From: Veillonella sp. CHU740 | GTDB taxonomy: Bacteria; Bacillota; Negativicutes; Veillonellales; Veillonellaceae | Reading direction: 5' to 3' | Length of the DNA stretch: 64,000 nt | Assembly: GCF_003992055.1 (NCBI RefSeq) | Contig: NZ_RQVD01000001.1 | Span: 186,001 to 250,000 of the forward strand | Part shown: in pieces, positions 54,228 through 63,969 of the stretch | Layout of the letters: each line of letters begins with the position of its first letter | How positions within the stretch are numbered: the first letter of the stretch is position 1 | Position numbers and translations under genes: made by a program | The notes under the pieces: generated by a model | What the model was told of the DNA's origin: nothing | Seen by the model: only the letters and a program-made list of their open reading frames with translations | Database searches by the model: none

Positions 54228-57200
54228 TTTTACCTAGTCCTTTCTTTTCCTGTCTTCTTGCTCTTCGCTCGTTCTTTTCCTGTAGTTGTTGTTGAAAATT
54301 AGTTAGTTGCTTTTTGTCTCTATCAGCGGTATCACTCCATAATGCGGTCGCTACACGAATAGGCATAAACTTTCGTATAGGATATAGCTTTTCTAGTTCT
54401 CTACCTGCTTTATCGGATTCTTTTTTATTATGTGTCCATATACTATCTATGCCATGTCCTACTCCTCGAATACCACTATAAGCCGTTGCAATTGGTGGTG
54501 CATTCTTAACTAATCGCTCTAATGGATTATCATCATCTGCATAGCTACTAACGGTTGTTTTATAACTATCTGATCCAGTTAAAATAGAATGTGCATCTTG
54601 TGCATATCCTAAACCACTACCTGTACTACTACGCAATAATCCCGCTGTTATGATATTCTCTGGTGTTAAATGCTCTTCTATCCACTTTTGTTTTTCTTTT
54701 GGTTTGTCTTTAAACTTTTCTTCCGCTTTTAAACGTTCACGCATAGCCCAATATATACCTGCTGGAATAGCTGTTGAAAGTGTCATAATTAAATGTTCTC
54801 TTTCAGGCTTAGACAACATCCTTAACATGTGTTGATTTACTGCAATTCTACTAAAGTTCCTAAACTGCATCATTAAAGCAAAGAATGGATGTTTACTTGC
54901 AAGGTCACTATTGCCAATATTAGGCTGTATGATAATATTTTGACTTTCATTTTGTAGATATGATTTCATCTGTACGTAGCTATGAAAGTCTTCTTTAGCC
55001 CATTTTTTCATATCTAATCGGCCATCTTTTGTGTACTTACGTACGGTAGACAAAAAAGCTTCTACATCTGTAATACCTGCTCTTGCAAAGTGTTCCTCAC
55101 TAAATATATTTGCACGTAATGTACTTTTAAATTTGCCTTGTGAAAAACGAATTAAATCTGTAAACAAATCAGCCTGTATCATCTGAATAGAGTTAGTGGT
55201 TAATGGATTCATCATGTTTAGCTTACTAGTTACCATAGCTATTGTGTCTGCCACATTATTGGCCATCCCCAACAATTTTAAAGTAGTACTTTGATTTTCT
55301 AGTTCATGTCTAGCATAGGAAGGCTGTGCACCAGGTGAATAAAAACGATCGTGAGCATTTTCATAGCCTAGTACTTCATCTATAAACCGTTGCTTTTGTT
55401 CACTAGTTAGATGGATATCTGATAAATCCTCTACTCTTCTTTTAAGAAATGGAATGTAATGGAGTAGGGCTTTACTACCATTAATAGCAATTGCACCAAA
55501 ACCTTCTGACAATTGGTTACCCATAGCATTCATCATATTAGCACCATAAGATAGTTTACGGAGTAATTGTGATAGTTCAGCTCCTACACCGTCTGTACCT
55601 CTTTGTCTGCCTTCAAATAGATACGCTCCAGTAATTCCCTCAAGACTATGTTCTAAAGCATCTAGCTCTCGTTCTGCTTGTGTCTTTGTGATATAACCTT
55701 TTCGAACGCTTGTGTCTAGCTCTTCTACTACTCTTTCGTGGAGTTCTTTTACATCTTTGGCAATATCTGTAATACCTGTAGCTTGATATAATCCTACTGC
55801 TCCACTTGTTCGATTGGCTTTATATTGCATTGTCATTGGAATATCTTTAACACGAATAGAATCATAGTCAAATAAAGCTCCATTTGGTAATTCTTTTTTT
55901 ACTGTGTAGTCAAGTGGTACACGTGCTTTCCAGTAGTTTTGCTTACCGTCTTTTGATGGATGTAATGTAAATATTTTTTCATTGTCTAAAGAGGTATGCC
56001 AACTTGCCATATCTTTTGCTAGATAATCTATAAAATCTGATGGTATAGATGTAAACTTATCTATCAATCGTTCACGAATTGCATCATCAGTCAAAATTTC
56101 ACCTGTGGATAAGTCTATCCATTCACCATCTACTTTTTTCATTTCATTTCCATATTTTACTAGTAACTCATCAATAATATCATTATCATACATATAGTGT
56201 CTGATAAAGTTATCATCTATTCGTATTGCCTCTCTGAAATACTCTGTCATGAATTTTTTGTATTCTTCATCACTAGCAAATAGGCTGTTAATATATTCAA
56301 CTTTACCTGCATCAGGAATACGTGTTAATTCATCTATTCCACTGCCACTAAAGTCATTAATTAAGCCACTATTAGCCATAATTTGTTTGTCTTTTCTACG
56401 GAATTTCTTGACACCCTCTACTGCTTTTCTAAGTGGTTCGCTCAATTCATCTAGTGTTTTTGTCTTATCCCTATACACTGCATGATAGGCATCGACTACG
56501 TCCATAGACCACAATCTCGCTTGTTCATTAGTTGGTAATTTGTACCATCCTTTTTCTTGAATATATTCTTTATAGGTATCTAATACTTCATCTATGATAG
56601 GCATATATTCATTTTTAATAATTGTTTTTACAGTCTCTGCATCTAAATGATTAGCATTGTAACGTTGTCTTGTGTCTCTATGTAAAAACTTTCCTAATGT
56701 ACGTAACGTTGAGGATGTGGAGTTCATAAAAAGACCACTAATATCCCCAATGAATTTACCACGATCTAGCCATTGTCCTATTTTTCTACCTAGTTTTGTC
56801 TTACCTAAAAAGCCTAGCTGTGTTTCTTTTCGCACTGATTCTGGATCACGCACACGCTCTTCTAATGCTTCTTTCATTTCATCCCTAAAAGTTTGCCCTG
56901 TAGGTGGTTCAGTACGTTCTTCATATTTAGGTGCACCATTTTGAATATCTGCTATCTCTTCTGCATATGGTACATCTTCTTTTGGGAGTTCTTCTACCGA
57001 TTGTGCTTCTTTTTGTGTCTCTTCAGGTCTAAATGTAATTCTATCTTTAGGTTTAGGCTCAATATCTACATACGGTGTATTATCCAATACTGGGCTATCA
57101 TGCTGTGCTAAAGACACAAGTTCTTCTTTACTTCTTACTTTTCCGCCTGTTAAGCTTCTACCATCTGATAACGGTATACTAATTGTTTCTACTGGTTCTC

Positions 57201-58785
57201 CTGTAGCTAGATGTGTTGCGATTGCATCCAAATCACTATTAGATAGTCTTGTATCCATTGCCTCGGATAATTCTTTTTTTATAATGTTATATCCCTTACT
57301 TTTTCTGTTACCTTTTAAAAAACTACCTAGACCTTCTGCTGTTGCTTCAAATCCATACTTTTTAGCAAATTTTTGTAAGTCAATGTTTAGTATAGGTTTT
57401 GTCTTTACTACTTTATCATCCATGGTAGCTACTGCATCTATACTATCTTTTAATAGCTTCGCTTCTTCTAATTTAGTAGCCTTACCACCTATTCCTTTAG
57501 TAAATGGATGTAACAATAGGCCTAGGCCAAAAGAAGACACACTACCTACTAAGAATGCACTACCATAATCTGCTTTAGCTCCTCCTAGCTGTTCTCGTGC
57601 TCCTACGTCTACCATATTTAATAGGCCATTTGCTACACCTATTTCTGCGTACTTTGTGATAGCTTTTTCACCAATTTTAGACAAAATTTTACTACCGAAT
57701 TTAGCACCTAGTTTAGCCGTAAGTGCTTCTTCACCTGCCACTGGTATAAAGTTAATCGGATCAACTGCCGTACCTACCAACGTACCTAAGACACGTCCTG
57801 TATTCCATCCACCCTCTTCTATTCTTTGTTGTCTGTCAAAAAAATCTTTTTTGCTATTTATTAATAAATCAAAATGAGCCTTATTGCTTGCATTTGCTTG
57901 TGCATACATTAAGGCTCTATATCGTTCATCATCTACACCATCTTGCACACCTAATAGTGTTTTGGCTTGTGCGATGTCATCATTTGTAATTTGTGTTTGT
58001 GGATTGTTTTGTAATAGCTTACTTGTAACAGTGCTATATGCTAAGCTATTTTCATTATTTATCCCTGTTTGTACTAAACGCCCTAACCAACTATCGTCTA
58101 GTTCCTGTCTAAAGGCATCTTTGAATGTTACTGTATTATTACTAATCCACTTTTGAGCCCTCTCAAAAAAGCCTTCTTCGTGCTTTTCTTTAGGCTCTAT
58201 CTGTCCTATAGATTTTAGATAATACATACTATCAGGATTAGTTAATGAATTTCCCCATGGTCTTTGAAAATTATCATCTGCTGTCATCTGTGATAAATAA
58301 TTTTTGTCTGAATATCGTCCAGCACCTGGTACATAGGTTTTATCTGCGAATGCATCAGTACCATCATATTCTTGTGCACGTGCTCGTATCCCTGCTCCAT
58401 ATTCTGCAATAGCTTGTTCTAGTGTTTTATTACTGTTTTTAGGAGGGACAAAATAACCATTACGCCCTAATATCTCTGCTAATTCTTCAGGTGACTGTGC
58501 TTGTATTGCCTTTGGATAATATTTTGATAAATATTTAGATTTATAATCTGCGTAGGCATCATCACTATCAAACACCATATAATATAAATTCCCGTCTTCT
58601 GGTGGTTGTGGATATGGTGTTGGTTCCACCTGTGTAATACCACCATAGTTATGTGCTTCTCTTGCAAGGGGACTATTACCATCCCCTGTTTCAAAATACA
58701 TTTGCCCGAATATTAATCTAGCATCAATGCCTGTTTGTTCATGTATCTTATCTGCAATGTATTTTAAACTTCCTAGCCCTGCCAT
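54181..58785 (-). CDS. Internal virion protein D (T7 gp16-like) with N-terminal glucosaminidase-type domain
   Basis: 1534 residues (T7 gp16: 1318). The largest gene here. Residues 1-120 look like a GH73-type glucosaminidase: FETGDGNSPLAREAHNYGGIT, with the catalytic Glu in FETG and an NYGGI motif, whereas T7 gp16 has a lytic transglycosylase. The rest is a long helical ejection-channel protein with Gly/Ala stretches (about 330-440) and C-terminal PTAG-like hydrophobic helices (LSTAIPAGIYWAMRERL). It should form the trans-envelope tube with gp14/gp15 during DNA entry and cut peptidoglycan. Confidence 0.85.
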   Translation of the reverse strand: MAGLGSLKYIADKIHEQTGIDARLIFGQMYFETGDGNSPLAREAHNYGGITQVEPTPYPQPPEDGNLYYMVFDSDDAYADYKSKYLSKYYPKAIQAQSPEELAEILGRNGYFVPPKNSNKTLEQAIAEYGAGIRARAQEYDGTDAFADKTYVPGAGRYSDKNYLSQMTADDNFQRPWGNSLTNPDSMYYLKSIGQIEPKEKHEEGFFERAQKWISNNTVTFKDAFRQELDDSWLGRLVQTGINNENSLAYSTVTSKLLQNNPQTQITNDDIAQAKTLLGVQDGVDDERYRALMYAQANASNKAHFDLLINSKKDFFDRQQRIEEGGWNTGRVLGTLVGTAVDPINFIPVAGEEALTAKLGAKFGSKILSKIGEKAITKYAEIGVANGLLNMVDVGAREQLGGAKADYGSAFLVGSVSSFGLGLLLHPFTKGIGGKATKLEEAKLLKDSIDAVATMDDKVVKTKPILNIDLQKFAKKYGFEATAEGLGSFLKGNRKSKGYNIIKKELSEAMDTRLSNSDLDAIATHLATGEPVETISIPLSDGRSLTGGKVRSKEELVSLAQHDSPVLDNTPYVDIEPKPKDRITFRPEETQKEAQSVEELPKEDVPYAEEIADIQNGAPKYEERTEPPTGQTFRDEMKEALEERVRDPESVRKETQLGFLGKTKLGRKIGQWLDRGKFIGDISGLFMNSTSSTLRTLGKFLHRDTRQRYNANHLDAETVKTIIKNEYMPIIDEVLDTYKEYIQEKGWYKLPTNEQARLWSMDVVDAYHAVYRDKTKTLDELSEPLRKAVEGVKKFRRKDKQIMANSGLINDFSGSGIDELTRIPDAGKVEYINSLFASDEEYKKFMTEYFREAIRIDDNFIRHYMYDNDIIDELLVKYGNEMKKVDGEWIDLSTGEILTDDAIRERLIDKFTSIPSDFIDYLAKDMASWHTSLDNEKIFTLHPSKDGKQNYWKARVPLDYTVKKELPNGALFDYDSIRVKDIPMTMQYKANRTSGAVGLYQATGITDIAKDVKELHERVVEELDTSVRKGYITKTQAERELDALEHSLEGITGAYLFEGRQRGTDGVGAELSQLLRKLSYGANMMNAMGNQLSEGFGAIAINGSKALLHYIPFLKRRVEDLSDIHLTSEQKQRFIDEVLGYENAHDRFYSPGAQPSYARHELENQSTTLKLLGMANNVADTIAMVTSKLNMMNPLTTNSIQMIQADLFTDLIRFSQGKFKSTLRANIFSEEHFARAGITDVEAFLSTVRKYTKDGRLDMKKWAKEDFHSYVQMKSYLQNESQNIIIQPNIGNSDLASKHPFFALMMQFRNFSRIAVNQHMLRMLSKPEREHLIMTLSTAIPAGIYWAMRERLKAEEKFKDKPKEKQKWIEEHLTPENIITAGLLRSSTGSGLGYAQDAHSILTGSDSYKTTVSSYADDDNPLERLVKNAPPIATAYSGIRGVGHGIDSIWTHNKKESDKAGRELEKLYPIRKFMPIRVATALWSDTADRDKKQLTNFQQQLQEKNERRARRQEKKGLGKNDKTVQKQGILDYFK

Positions 58786-58812
58786 GATAGCCTACCTCCT
58801 TTCTTTTGTGTC

Positions 58813-60852
58813 TTATGAGTAGCCTTTTATTAGATATTCTACTTGGCCTTGTGTGTAAACTTTCTCGTTTGATGGATTATTTATATCTCTTACTCTGAAT
58901 TGGTATTCACTGCCATTTTGTTCAAATGTTACTTCAGTCGTGCTCCATGCATTAAATGTATTTCTTATTTCAGAAATTGCTCCACCTATTGCATGATTCA
59001 ATGAATCTATACCTTGTGATTGTGCATAGTACTGCATTTTATTGTATGCCCATTTTGGGTATAGACAACCAGCACTTAATACATAGTTATCTGCCATAAT
59101 ACGTCTACCTTTCTCTAATGCTGTTTCTGCACTATCTCCAGCTAACATAAATGTTTCTGCAAGGTTCACATATTCTGCATATGCTTGTGTAGTTGTATGA
59201 TCACTAAAATTGTAATAATTTGTGTCATCATCACCTGTATTATAAATATTTGCATCTAATGCCATACCACGTACCGTACTCTTTACACCATCATATATTG
59301 TACTGTTTTGTTTATTTACATAAGCTCTTGCCATTGTTTCTAATGCTTGTTGCTCATTTGTATTTGCAATTAAATTGTTCAAAGACACAATATCTGCATA
59401 GGCATCTCCTAATAGATTTGGAGCTTGATGTTTTAAATTGTCGTCTAAGAAATGTAACCCCATACGTAGTGCTTCATCCATTTTGCCATTTGCTAAGGAT
59501 GTTTTTATTTGTCTTGATAAATTCTCTCGTAGTGGTTTACCAATAATGTTATCCATCATTAAATTTGTATAACTTGTTGTGTCTCCACTTGCTAAGTATT
59601 CGCTTGCTAGTTCTAACCCTGTTTGGATATATACGCCTTTTGCACCTTCCCCAAACGCACTTAATTCACTTCCGCTTGTTGGTCTGTCTACTTTACCTTG
59701 TGCTACTCGTCTTACAAGGTCAGCAATTGCTCCTGTATTTACTGCCTTTTTAGCTTGTGCCATGCGTGCTCTTTGCTCTGCTAATATCGCATTCTTTCGA
59801 CCATCAATATATGGTGCTATTTGTTTTGCCTTTTCTGGATCTTTTTCTCGTAACTCTGCGAACTTTTTATCTACGGCTTGTATGGTTGTTATTTTATTTA
59901 AGTCATCCATCATGTTGGTAAACTGTTCATTTCTAATTTGTGCCCCATATTTATATGCTAGATCATAATATGCTGTTGGAGACACAATATCTTTTACTAA
60001 TTTACCATTAAAGGCTTGATATTCTCCTAGTTCATCCAGTACATCTTTATTACCAGTACTTGCCATTCTTTCCATAAAATTCTGTAATAGCTTTACTTCT
60101 GTATCTACATCATGACCTTGTGAGATATTAATTCGGGTCATAATATCCATAAATTTTTCAGCACGTTCTTCTTTTTTTAATTTACTGTACTGCCAATCCC
60201 TAGCTAGTTTGTCTATTTCACTTTGAAAGCCTTGTAATCTGTCTCGATACAGTTCTTTATTTTTGTCTTCATGATATGCATTAAACACTGTTTGTGTATT
60301 CTCTAATCGTTGGTTATGTAACCCACTTTCAAACGCATATTCATTAGACACACTTTGATTATTCTGTTTGTATTCTTCTAATGCTTTCTGATAAAAATCC
60401 TCATAGCTTTGTAGCTCTTCTTCAGCTGTACCTGCTACTTTTCGTCTTTCACGGTAGGCATGATAGTCAGCATTGATTTTGTTATTTAATTCTGCACCAC
60501 GTAATTTATCTATAATACCTACTGCATATGGATTGTCTGATAAATCATAACCGCCTACATTAGCAAGCATCTCTACTGCCTTTAATGTATGACGGTTTTG
60601 GTTATTCTTATACGCTTCTGGTGCTAATGCTTGTGCTATTTTTAAATCTTGTTCATCTTTAGAGTTTTTATAATCTCCATAAGCTACACCTAATGCTTTC
60701 ATTCCAGTAGCTAAGGCTTCACTGTTATAGTTCTTTTGTGCAAAGATATTATAGTTCACTGGTATACCTTGCAATCGTTCTTGATATACCTGTGGTTCCT
60801 GTGGTGTATATTGTTTTTCAATTGCAATTGCATTGCTTGTATTTGTTGGCAT
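58813..60852 (-). CDS. Internal virion protein C (T7 gp15-like)
   Basis: 679 residues (T7 gp15: 747). Position between gp14- and gp16-like genes and a helical, Gln/Lys/Ala-rich composition support the call: ALGVAYGDYKNSKDEQDLKIAQALAPEAYKNNQNRHTLKAVEMLANVGGYDLSDNPYAVGIIDKLRG near the start is characteristic of this family. Ends with a small beta segment (EYQFRVRDINNPSNEKVYTQGQVEYLIKGY). It forms the middle ring of the DNA ejectosome. Confidence 0.8.
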   Translation of the reverse strand: MPTNTSNAIAIEKQYTPQEPQVYQERLQGIPVNYNIFAQKNYNSEALATGMKALGVAYGDYKNSKDEQDLKIAQALAPEAYKNNQNRHTLKAVEMLANVGGYDLSDNPYAVGIIDKLRGAELNNKINADYHAYRERRKVAGTAEEELQSYEDFYQKALEEYKQNNQSVSNEYAFESGLHNQRLENTQTVFNAYHEDKNKELYRDRLQGFQSEIDKLARDWQYSKLKKEERAEKFMDIMTRINISQGHDVDTEVKLLQNFMERMASTGNKDVLDELGEYQAFNGKLVKDIVSPTAYYDLAYKYGAQIRNEQFTNMMDDLNKITTIQAVDKKFAELREKDPEKAKQIAPYIDGRKNAILAEQRARMAQAKKAVNTGAIADLVRRVAQGKVDRPTSGSELSAFGEGAKGVYIQTGLELASEYLASGDTTSYTNLMMDNIIGKPLRENLSRQIKTSLANGKMDEALRMGLHFLDDNLKHQAPNLLGDAYADIVSLNNLIANTNEQQALETMARAYVNKQNSTIYDGVKSTVRGMALDANIYNTGDDDTNYYNFSDHTTTQAYAEYVNLAETFMLAGDSAETALEKGRRIMADNYVLSAGCLYPKWAYNKMQYYAQSQGIDSLNHAIGGAISEIRNTFNAWSTTEVTFEQNGSEYQFRVRDINNPSNEKVYTQGQVEYLIKGYS

Positions 60853-60854
60853 TT

Positions 60855-61619
60855 TTATCTCCTTACAATCTTCAATCTTGATCCATAAGCACTATTAAAA
60901 TGTAATGCATTATTCATATTATTTGCATAGTTTAATTGAGGAAATGAAGAAAAGATACCATCATATGTATTATCAGACACACCTCGTTTATAAATAAAGC
61001 TGTTATCTCCTACATACTTATCATACGGTCTTACATAGCCTGCATAATGATTGTCAGTATAATTGTTATAGCTTTCTCTAAATCCATTAATCATTTGACT
61101 TGCTTGTGCACCCTTAAATTGCATATAGCCTTGCAATCCAGCTAATCCCACATTAAGCATATTGCTTAGGATAGAGGGAGCTTTTGGTGGATGTAAATTA
61201 GATGTAAAATCTTTTGTTTCTATTAACTTTGCTTCTTTGTTTAGGTCTATTTCGTCTGATTGACGTACATAGTTATCTTTTATTCCTGTCAGTGCTCGTA
61301 GTGTATCAGCATGTGTACTTCTTTGTAGTAATCTCCCTGTATTTCCGCCATCTCCATACTCTTCAGCTACTGCACTATCTACACCCCCTTGTAATCCTCT
61401 ACCTTGCATTGTAATTTTACTAAGGCTAGCTACTGCACTGTCAAACGCATCTCTTCTTTCATGTTCATAGTTTTGGAATGCATAGTTCATACTTTTAATT
61501 GCACTGTATGCTTGAGCTCGCATTGCCTTACCTTCTGCAATCGCTTGTCTTTCTCTTGCTTTATTCTGAAAGATTGCTCCTAACATATTTAAGCCCATTT
61601 GTATAAACATTGGGTTCAT
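60855..61619 (-). CDS. Internal virion protein B (T7 gp14-like)
   Basis: 254 residues (T7 gp14: 196). Starts NPMFIQMGLNMLGAIFQNKARERQAIAEGKAMRAQAYSAIKSMN, the usual gp14 helix with N-terminal hydrophobic part; GRGLQGGVDSAVAEEYGDGGNTGRLLQRS is in the middle. C-terminal region Tyr/Asn-rich. It inserts into the outer membrane as the outer part of the ejectosome in T7. One bp before gp15. Confidence 0.78.
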   Translation of the reverse strand: MNPMFIQMGLNMLGAIFQNKARERQAIAEGKAMRAQAYSAIKSMNYAFQNYEHERRDAFDSAVASLSKITMQGRGLQGGVDSAVAEEYGDGGNTGRLLQRSTHADTLRALTGIKDNYVRQSDEIDLNKEAKLIETKDFTSNLHPPKAPSILSNMLNVGLAGLQGYMQFKGAQASQMINGFRESYNNYTDNHYAGYVRPYDKYVGDNSFIYKRGVSDNTYDGIFSSFPQLNYANNMNNALHFNSAYGSRLKIVRR

Positions 61620-61638
61620 ACACTCCCCCTCCTTTCTT

Positions 61639-63969
61639 TTAAATTGTTCTGAATCGATTTGTCATGTTCCCCATCCATGTATAACCAATTAAAGTACTAG
61701 GTAACGGTGAATCATTTTCTATTGTTATACTTGTGTCTGTATTTGTACCATGTATAGGTATTTTCCATTCACCTGTAATGATTGGGTGTACATTAATTCT
61801 ATTTACTTCATTACCTACTTTACGTCCTGTAAAATGATACTTTCGAATTGGTTTCCCTGTGCTTTGCACTAAGACAAACATGTTACCTGTTGATGAATAT
61901 TGTAACTTTAAATACTGTAGGATTAACCTATAGTTATCCATTGGTTGTGTGCCTTCTTGCTCTCTATGTTTAATGTAGATAGTAGATAGTTTAATTTTGT
62001 AATTATAAGCAATTCCTACATAAGCTTTTTGGCCATTTAGATTTTCTACAAAAGGTATTGTAACTTTGTTGTCTGTCCCTTCAAATACTCTACCATCGTA
62101 TAAGACAATAAAGTATTTAAAATCTACGTCCCCTTGTGTTTCAAAATGTTCTTTTGCATTCCAGGTAAAGGTACTTAAGGTTTCATCATATGTACCCTGT
62201 AATGTAATGTTTTCTTTTCTGTCCATCATTAAACGATAAGGTTCTTTGTCAAAATCTTCTGTATTAAATGTGATATCCAGTCTTTCAAGACACACAAGGT
62301 TATCATATTTCATTAGCATGTATAAGGATGAATTGATAAAGCCTAGCCCTAGGATTTCACCTTTAAATTGCCAATGCGACCAACTCGCTTGTAGTTTATG
62401 CTCTTGTGCATATAGATATTTATATACATAGATTTTTGTCTTATCTGCCGTAGACAAAGCAAGCAATAAGTTTTCATTGGTGTTACTGATTAAATCATAT
62501 ACTGTATTAGCTATGTAGTTAGGTACATGGCTTGTTACATCGCTTGCATCCTTAATGGAGCTATCACTCGTTATTGCATAATATTCTTTTACAGAAGTAT
62601 ATTCAGCACGTTTTGATGTGAAATAAATGTTACGTCCACTTACTTCAGGTCTTACCGCTGTATCATTACTAAAGGCTGTAACCTGTGCTAAATAAGCATT
62701 CTTAGGACTTAAGACACCCTCTGCATGCAAGATAAATTGTGCGGAGTCACTAAACAATACAAGGTCTTGATTGAATGGTACTGCACTATGCAATGTAGAC
62801 ACCCTAGTACTTGATACACCTAGGTCTATCGGGTCTGTATCAATGATCCCTGTAGCACTATCTACAAAAAAGTTATAGTAATCGCCACTGCAACTAAGAC
62901 ACACATTTTCACCACTAATGAACCCTAAACGGTTACGGAAGAAAAAGATATCTGTAATTTTGTTGTCTATGAATGAAGGGGTAGGGTTGCTGTCTTCATC
63001 TCCACTTAATCGTTTATCCCATTCCAGTTCTTTTATTTCGAACGTATTATCACTGTTTCTTACTAGTGCATGTGGCATAGTACTTGCATCAATTGTGGTC
63101 TTTACACCATCCTTAACTGTTTCTTTCCATATATTGGCTTTTTCATCATATTTTAAATAATAGTCATCGTCTTTATTTGCATCACCACGAATTTTTACAA
63201 TATATCCATCAGGAGCGGTGGATGGTAAATCAGTAACTTTTGTTACTTCCCCTCGAATAACTTTCAGTGCTTGATTGTTAAACCCATCACTAGCGGTAAC
63301 TTTCCCTTCTTTTATGTCTTGTAGGTAAATCCAATGAGCCCCTTTAATATGTTTTCTCCCGTGACTATTTAAACTAGTACTTAATGCGTTTGTTATGTAA
63401 ATAGTATCTAACCACTTTGTGTCGTCTGGATCTTTCCCTGTAGGTGTTGAATGTAAGGCTATCTCTTTATTATTTAATTTTATAGAGTATAACCTCCCAT
63501 ATTGTCCTTCTTTGATAAAAATTAATACCCCATCTGCATAGGCATTGCTTTCCATATCCTCTTTCATCCTTGTAACTTTTTCTGTATTACATATAAACGT
63601 ATAATCAGCTTGTGTAATCGTATGTATGTTTTCTAACGGCTTATTTGTTTGTATGTATGGATGTGTTGCATTCTTAATGGTATATTCATTACCTTTTAAA
63701 TCGAACACTTGTACTCTTTCACCATTAAAAGACACAAAGTACTGTTCTTTTTCATCACGATTAATTAAATGAATTTTAGGCTGTTTGTCTTGTACTAATT
63801 GAAATGATTTCAATTTCTTCATTAATACTGTTGGTGGTCTTTTTTGTAGTCCATCAGCTTCTGTACTATATCCATTAATTTGTTCTTCTAATTGTTCTGC
63901 ATGTCTAAGTATTGGGGGCTGTTGGCTTATACCTGCCACTATGTTCTTGATCGTCTGTGATACTCGCAT
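61639..63969 (-). CDS. Tail tubular protein B (T7 gp12-like nozzle)
   Basis: 776 residues (T7 gp12: 794). Opening MRVSQTIKNIVAGISQQPPILRHAEQLEEQINGYSTEADGLQKRPPT is the hallmark start of gp12 proteins. Other anchors: FFFRNRLGFISGENVCLS, FNQDLVLFSDSAQFILHAEGVLSPKNAYL, and a C-terminal HPIITGEWKIPIHGTNTDTSITI. Forms the hexameric nozzle that carries fibres. Site TAGAGGTTAGT before the ATG. The gp11-like adaptor should follow just to the right of the window. Confidence 0.92.
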   Translation of the reverse strand: MRVSQTIKNIVAGISQQPPILRHAEQLEEQINGYSTEADGLQKRPPTVLMKKLKSFQLVQDKQPKIHLINRDEKEQYFVSFNGERVQVFDLKGNEYTIKNATHPYIQTNKPLENIHTITQADYTFICNTEKVTRMKEDMESNAYADGVLIFIKEGQYGRLYSIKLNNKEIALHSTPTGKDPDDTKWLDTIYITNALSTSLNSHGRKHIKGAHWIYLQDIKEGKVTASDGFNNQALKVIRGEVTKVTDLPSTAPDGYIVKIRGDANKDDDYYLKYDEKANIWKETVKDGVKTTIDASTMPHALVRNSDNTFEIKELEWDKRLSGDEDSNPTPSFIDNKITDIFFFRNRLGFISGENVCLSCSGDYYNFFVDSATGIIDTDPIDLGVSSTRVSTLHSAVPFNQDLVLFSDSAQFILHAEGVLSPKNAYLAQVTAFSNDTAVRPEVSGRNIYFTSKRAEYTSVKEYYAITSDSSIKDASDVTSHVPNYIANTVYDLISNTNENLLLALSTADKTKIYVYKYLYAQEHKLQASWSHWQFKGEILGLGFINSSLYMLMKYDNLVCLERLDITFNTEDFDKEPYRLMMDRKENITLQGTYDETLSTFTWNAKEHFETQGDVDFKYFIVLYDGRVFEGTDNKVTIPFVENLNGQKAYVGIAYNYKIKLSTIYIKHREQEGTQPMDNYRLILQYLKLQYSSTGNMFVLVQSTGKPIRKYHFTGRKVGNEVNRINVHPIITGEWKIPIHGTNTDTSITIENDSPLPSTLIGYTWMGNMTNRFRTI

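Larger units (their letters stand above)
40104..63737. repeat. Phage-specific dispersed octamer TTKTGTCT / AGACAMAA, about 53 copies
   Basis: Hand count. TTKTGTCT on the + strand starts at 40104, 41253, 41380, 42608, 43183, 45409, 45465, 47263, 47685, 48161, 48494, 48895, 49873, 49981, 51324, 52844, 53151, 54312, 55242, 55678, 55710, 56458, 56670, 56794, 57013, 57397, 58302, 58806, 59577, 60261, 61731, 62434. The complement AGACAMAA starts at 40191, 41336, 42177, 42782, 43651, 43667, 44854, 44902, 45359, 45646, 47858, 49798, 50342, 51007, 53697, 55048, 57112, 57679, 59383, 59980, 63730. Present in genes, gaps and both strands. In the host part I noticed one (25391). Confidence 0.75.

Noticed and set aside
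40104-63737. Firm assignment of the octamer as primase sites
   Set aside because: If forks run from the polymerase end into the late genes as in T7, sites on the lagging template should be richer on the minus strand, but TTKTGTCT is commoner on the + strand. The role is left open.
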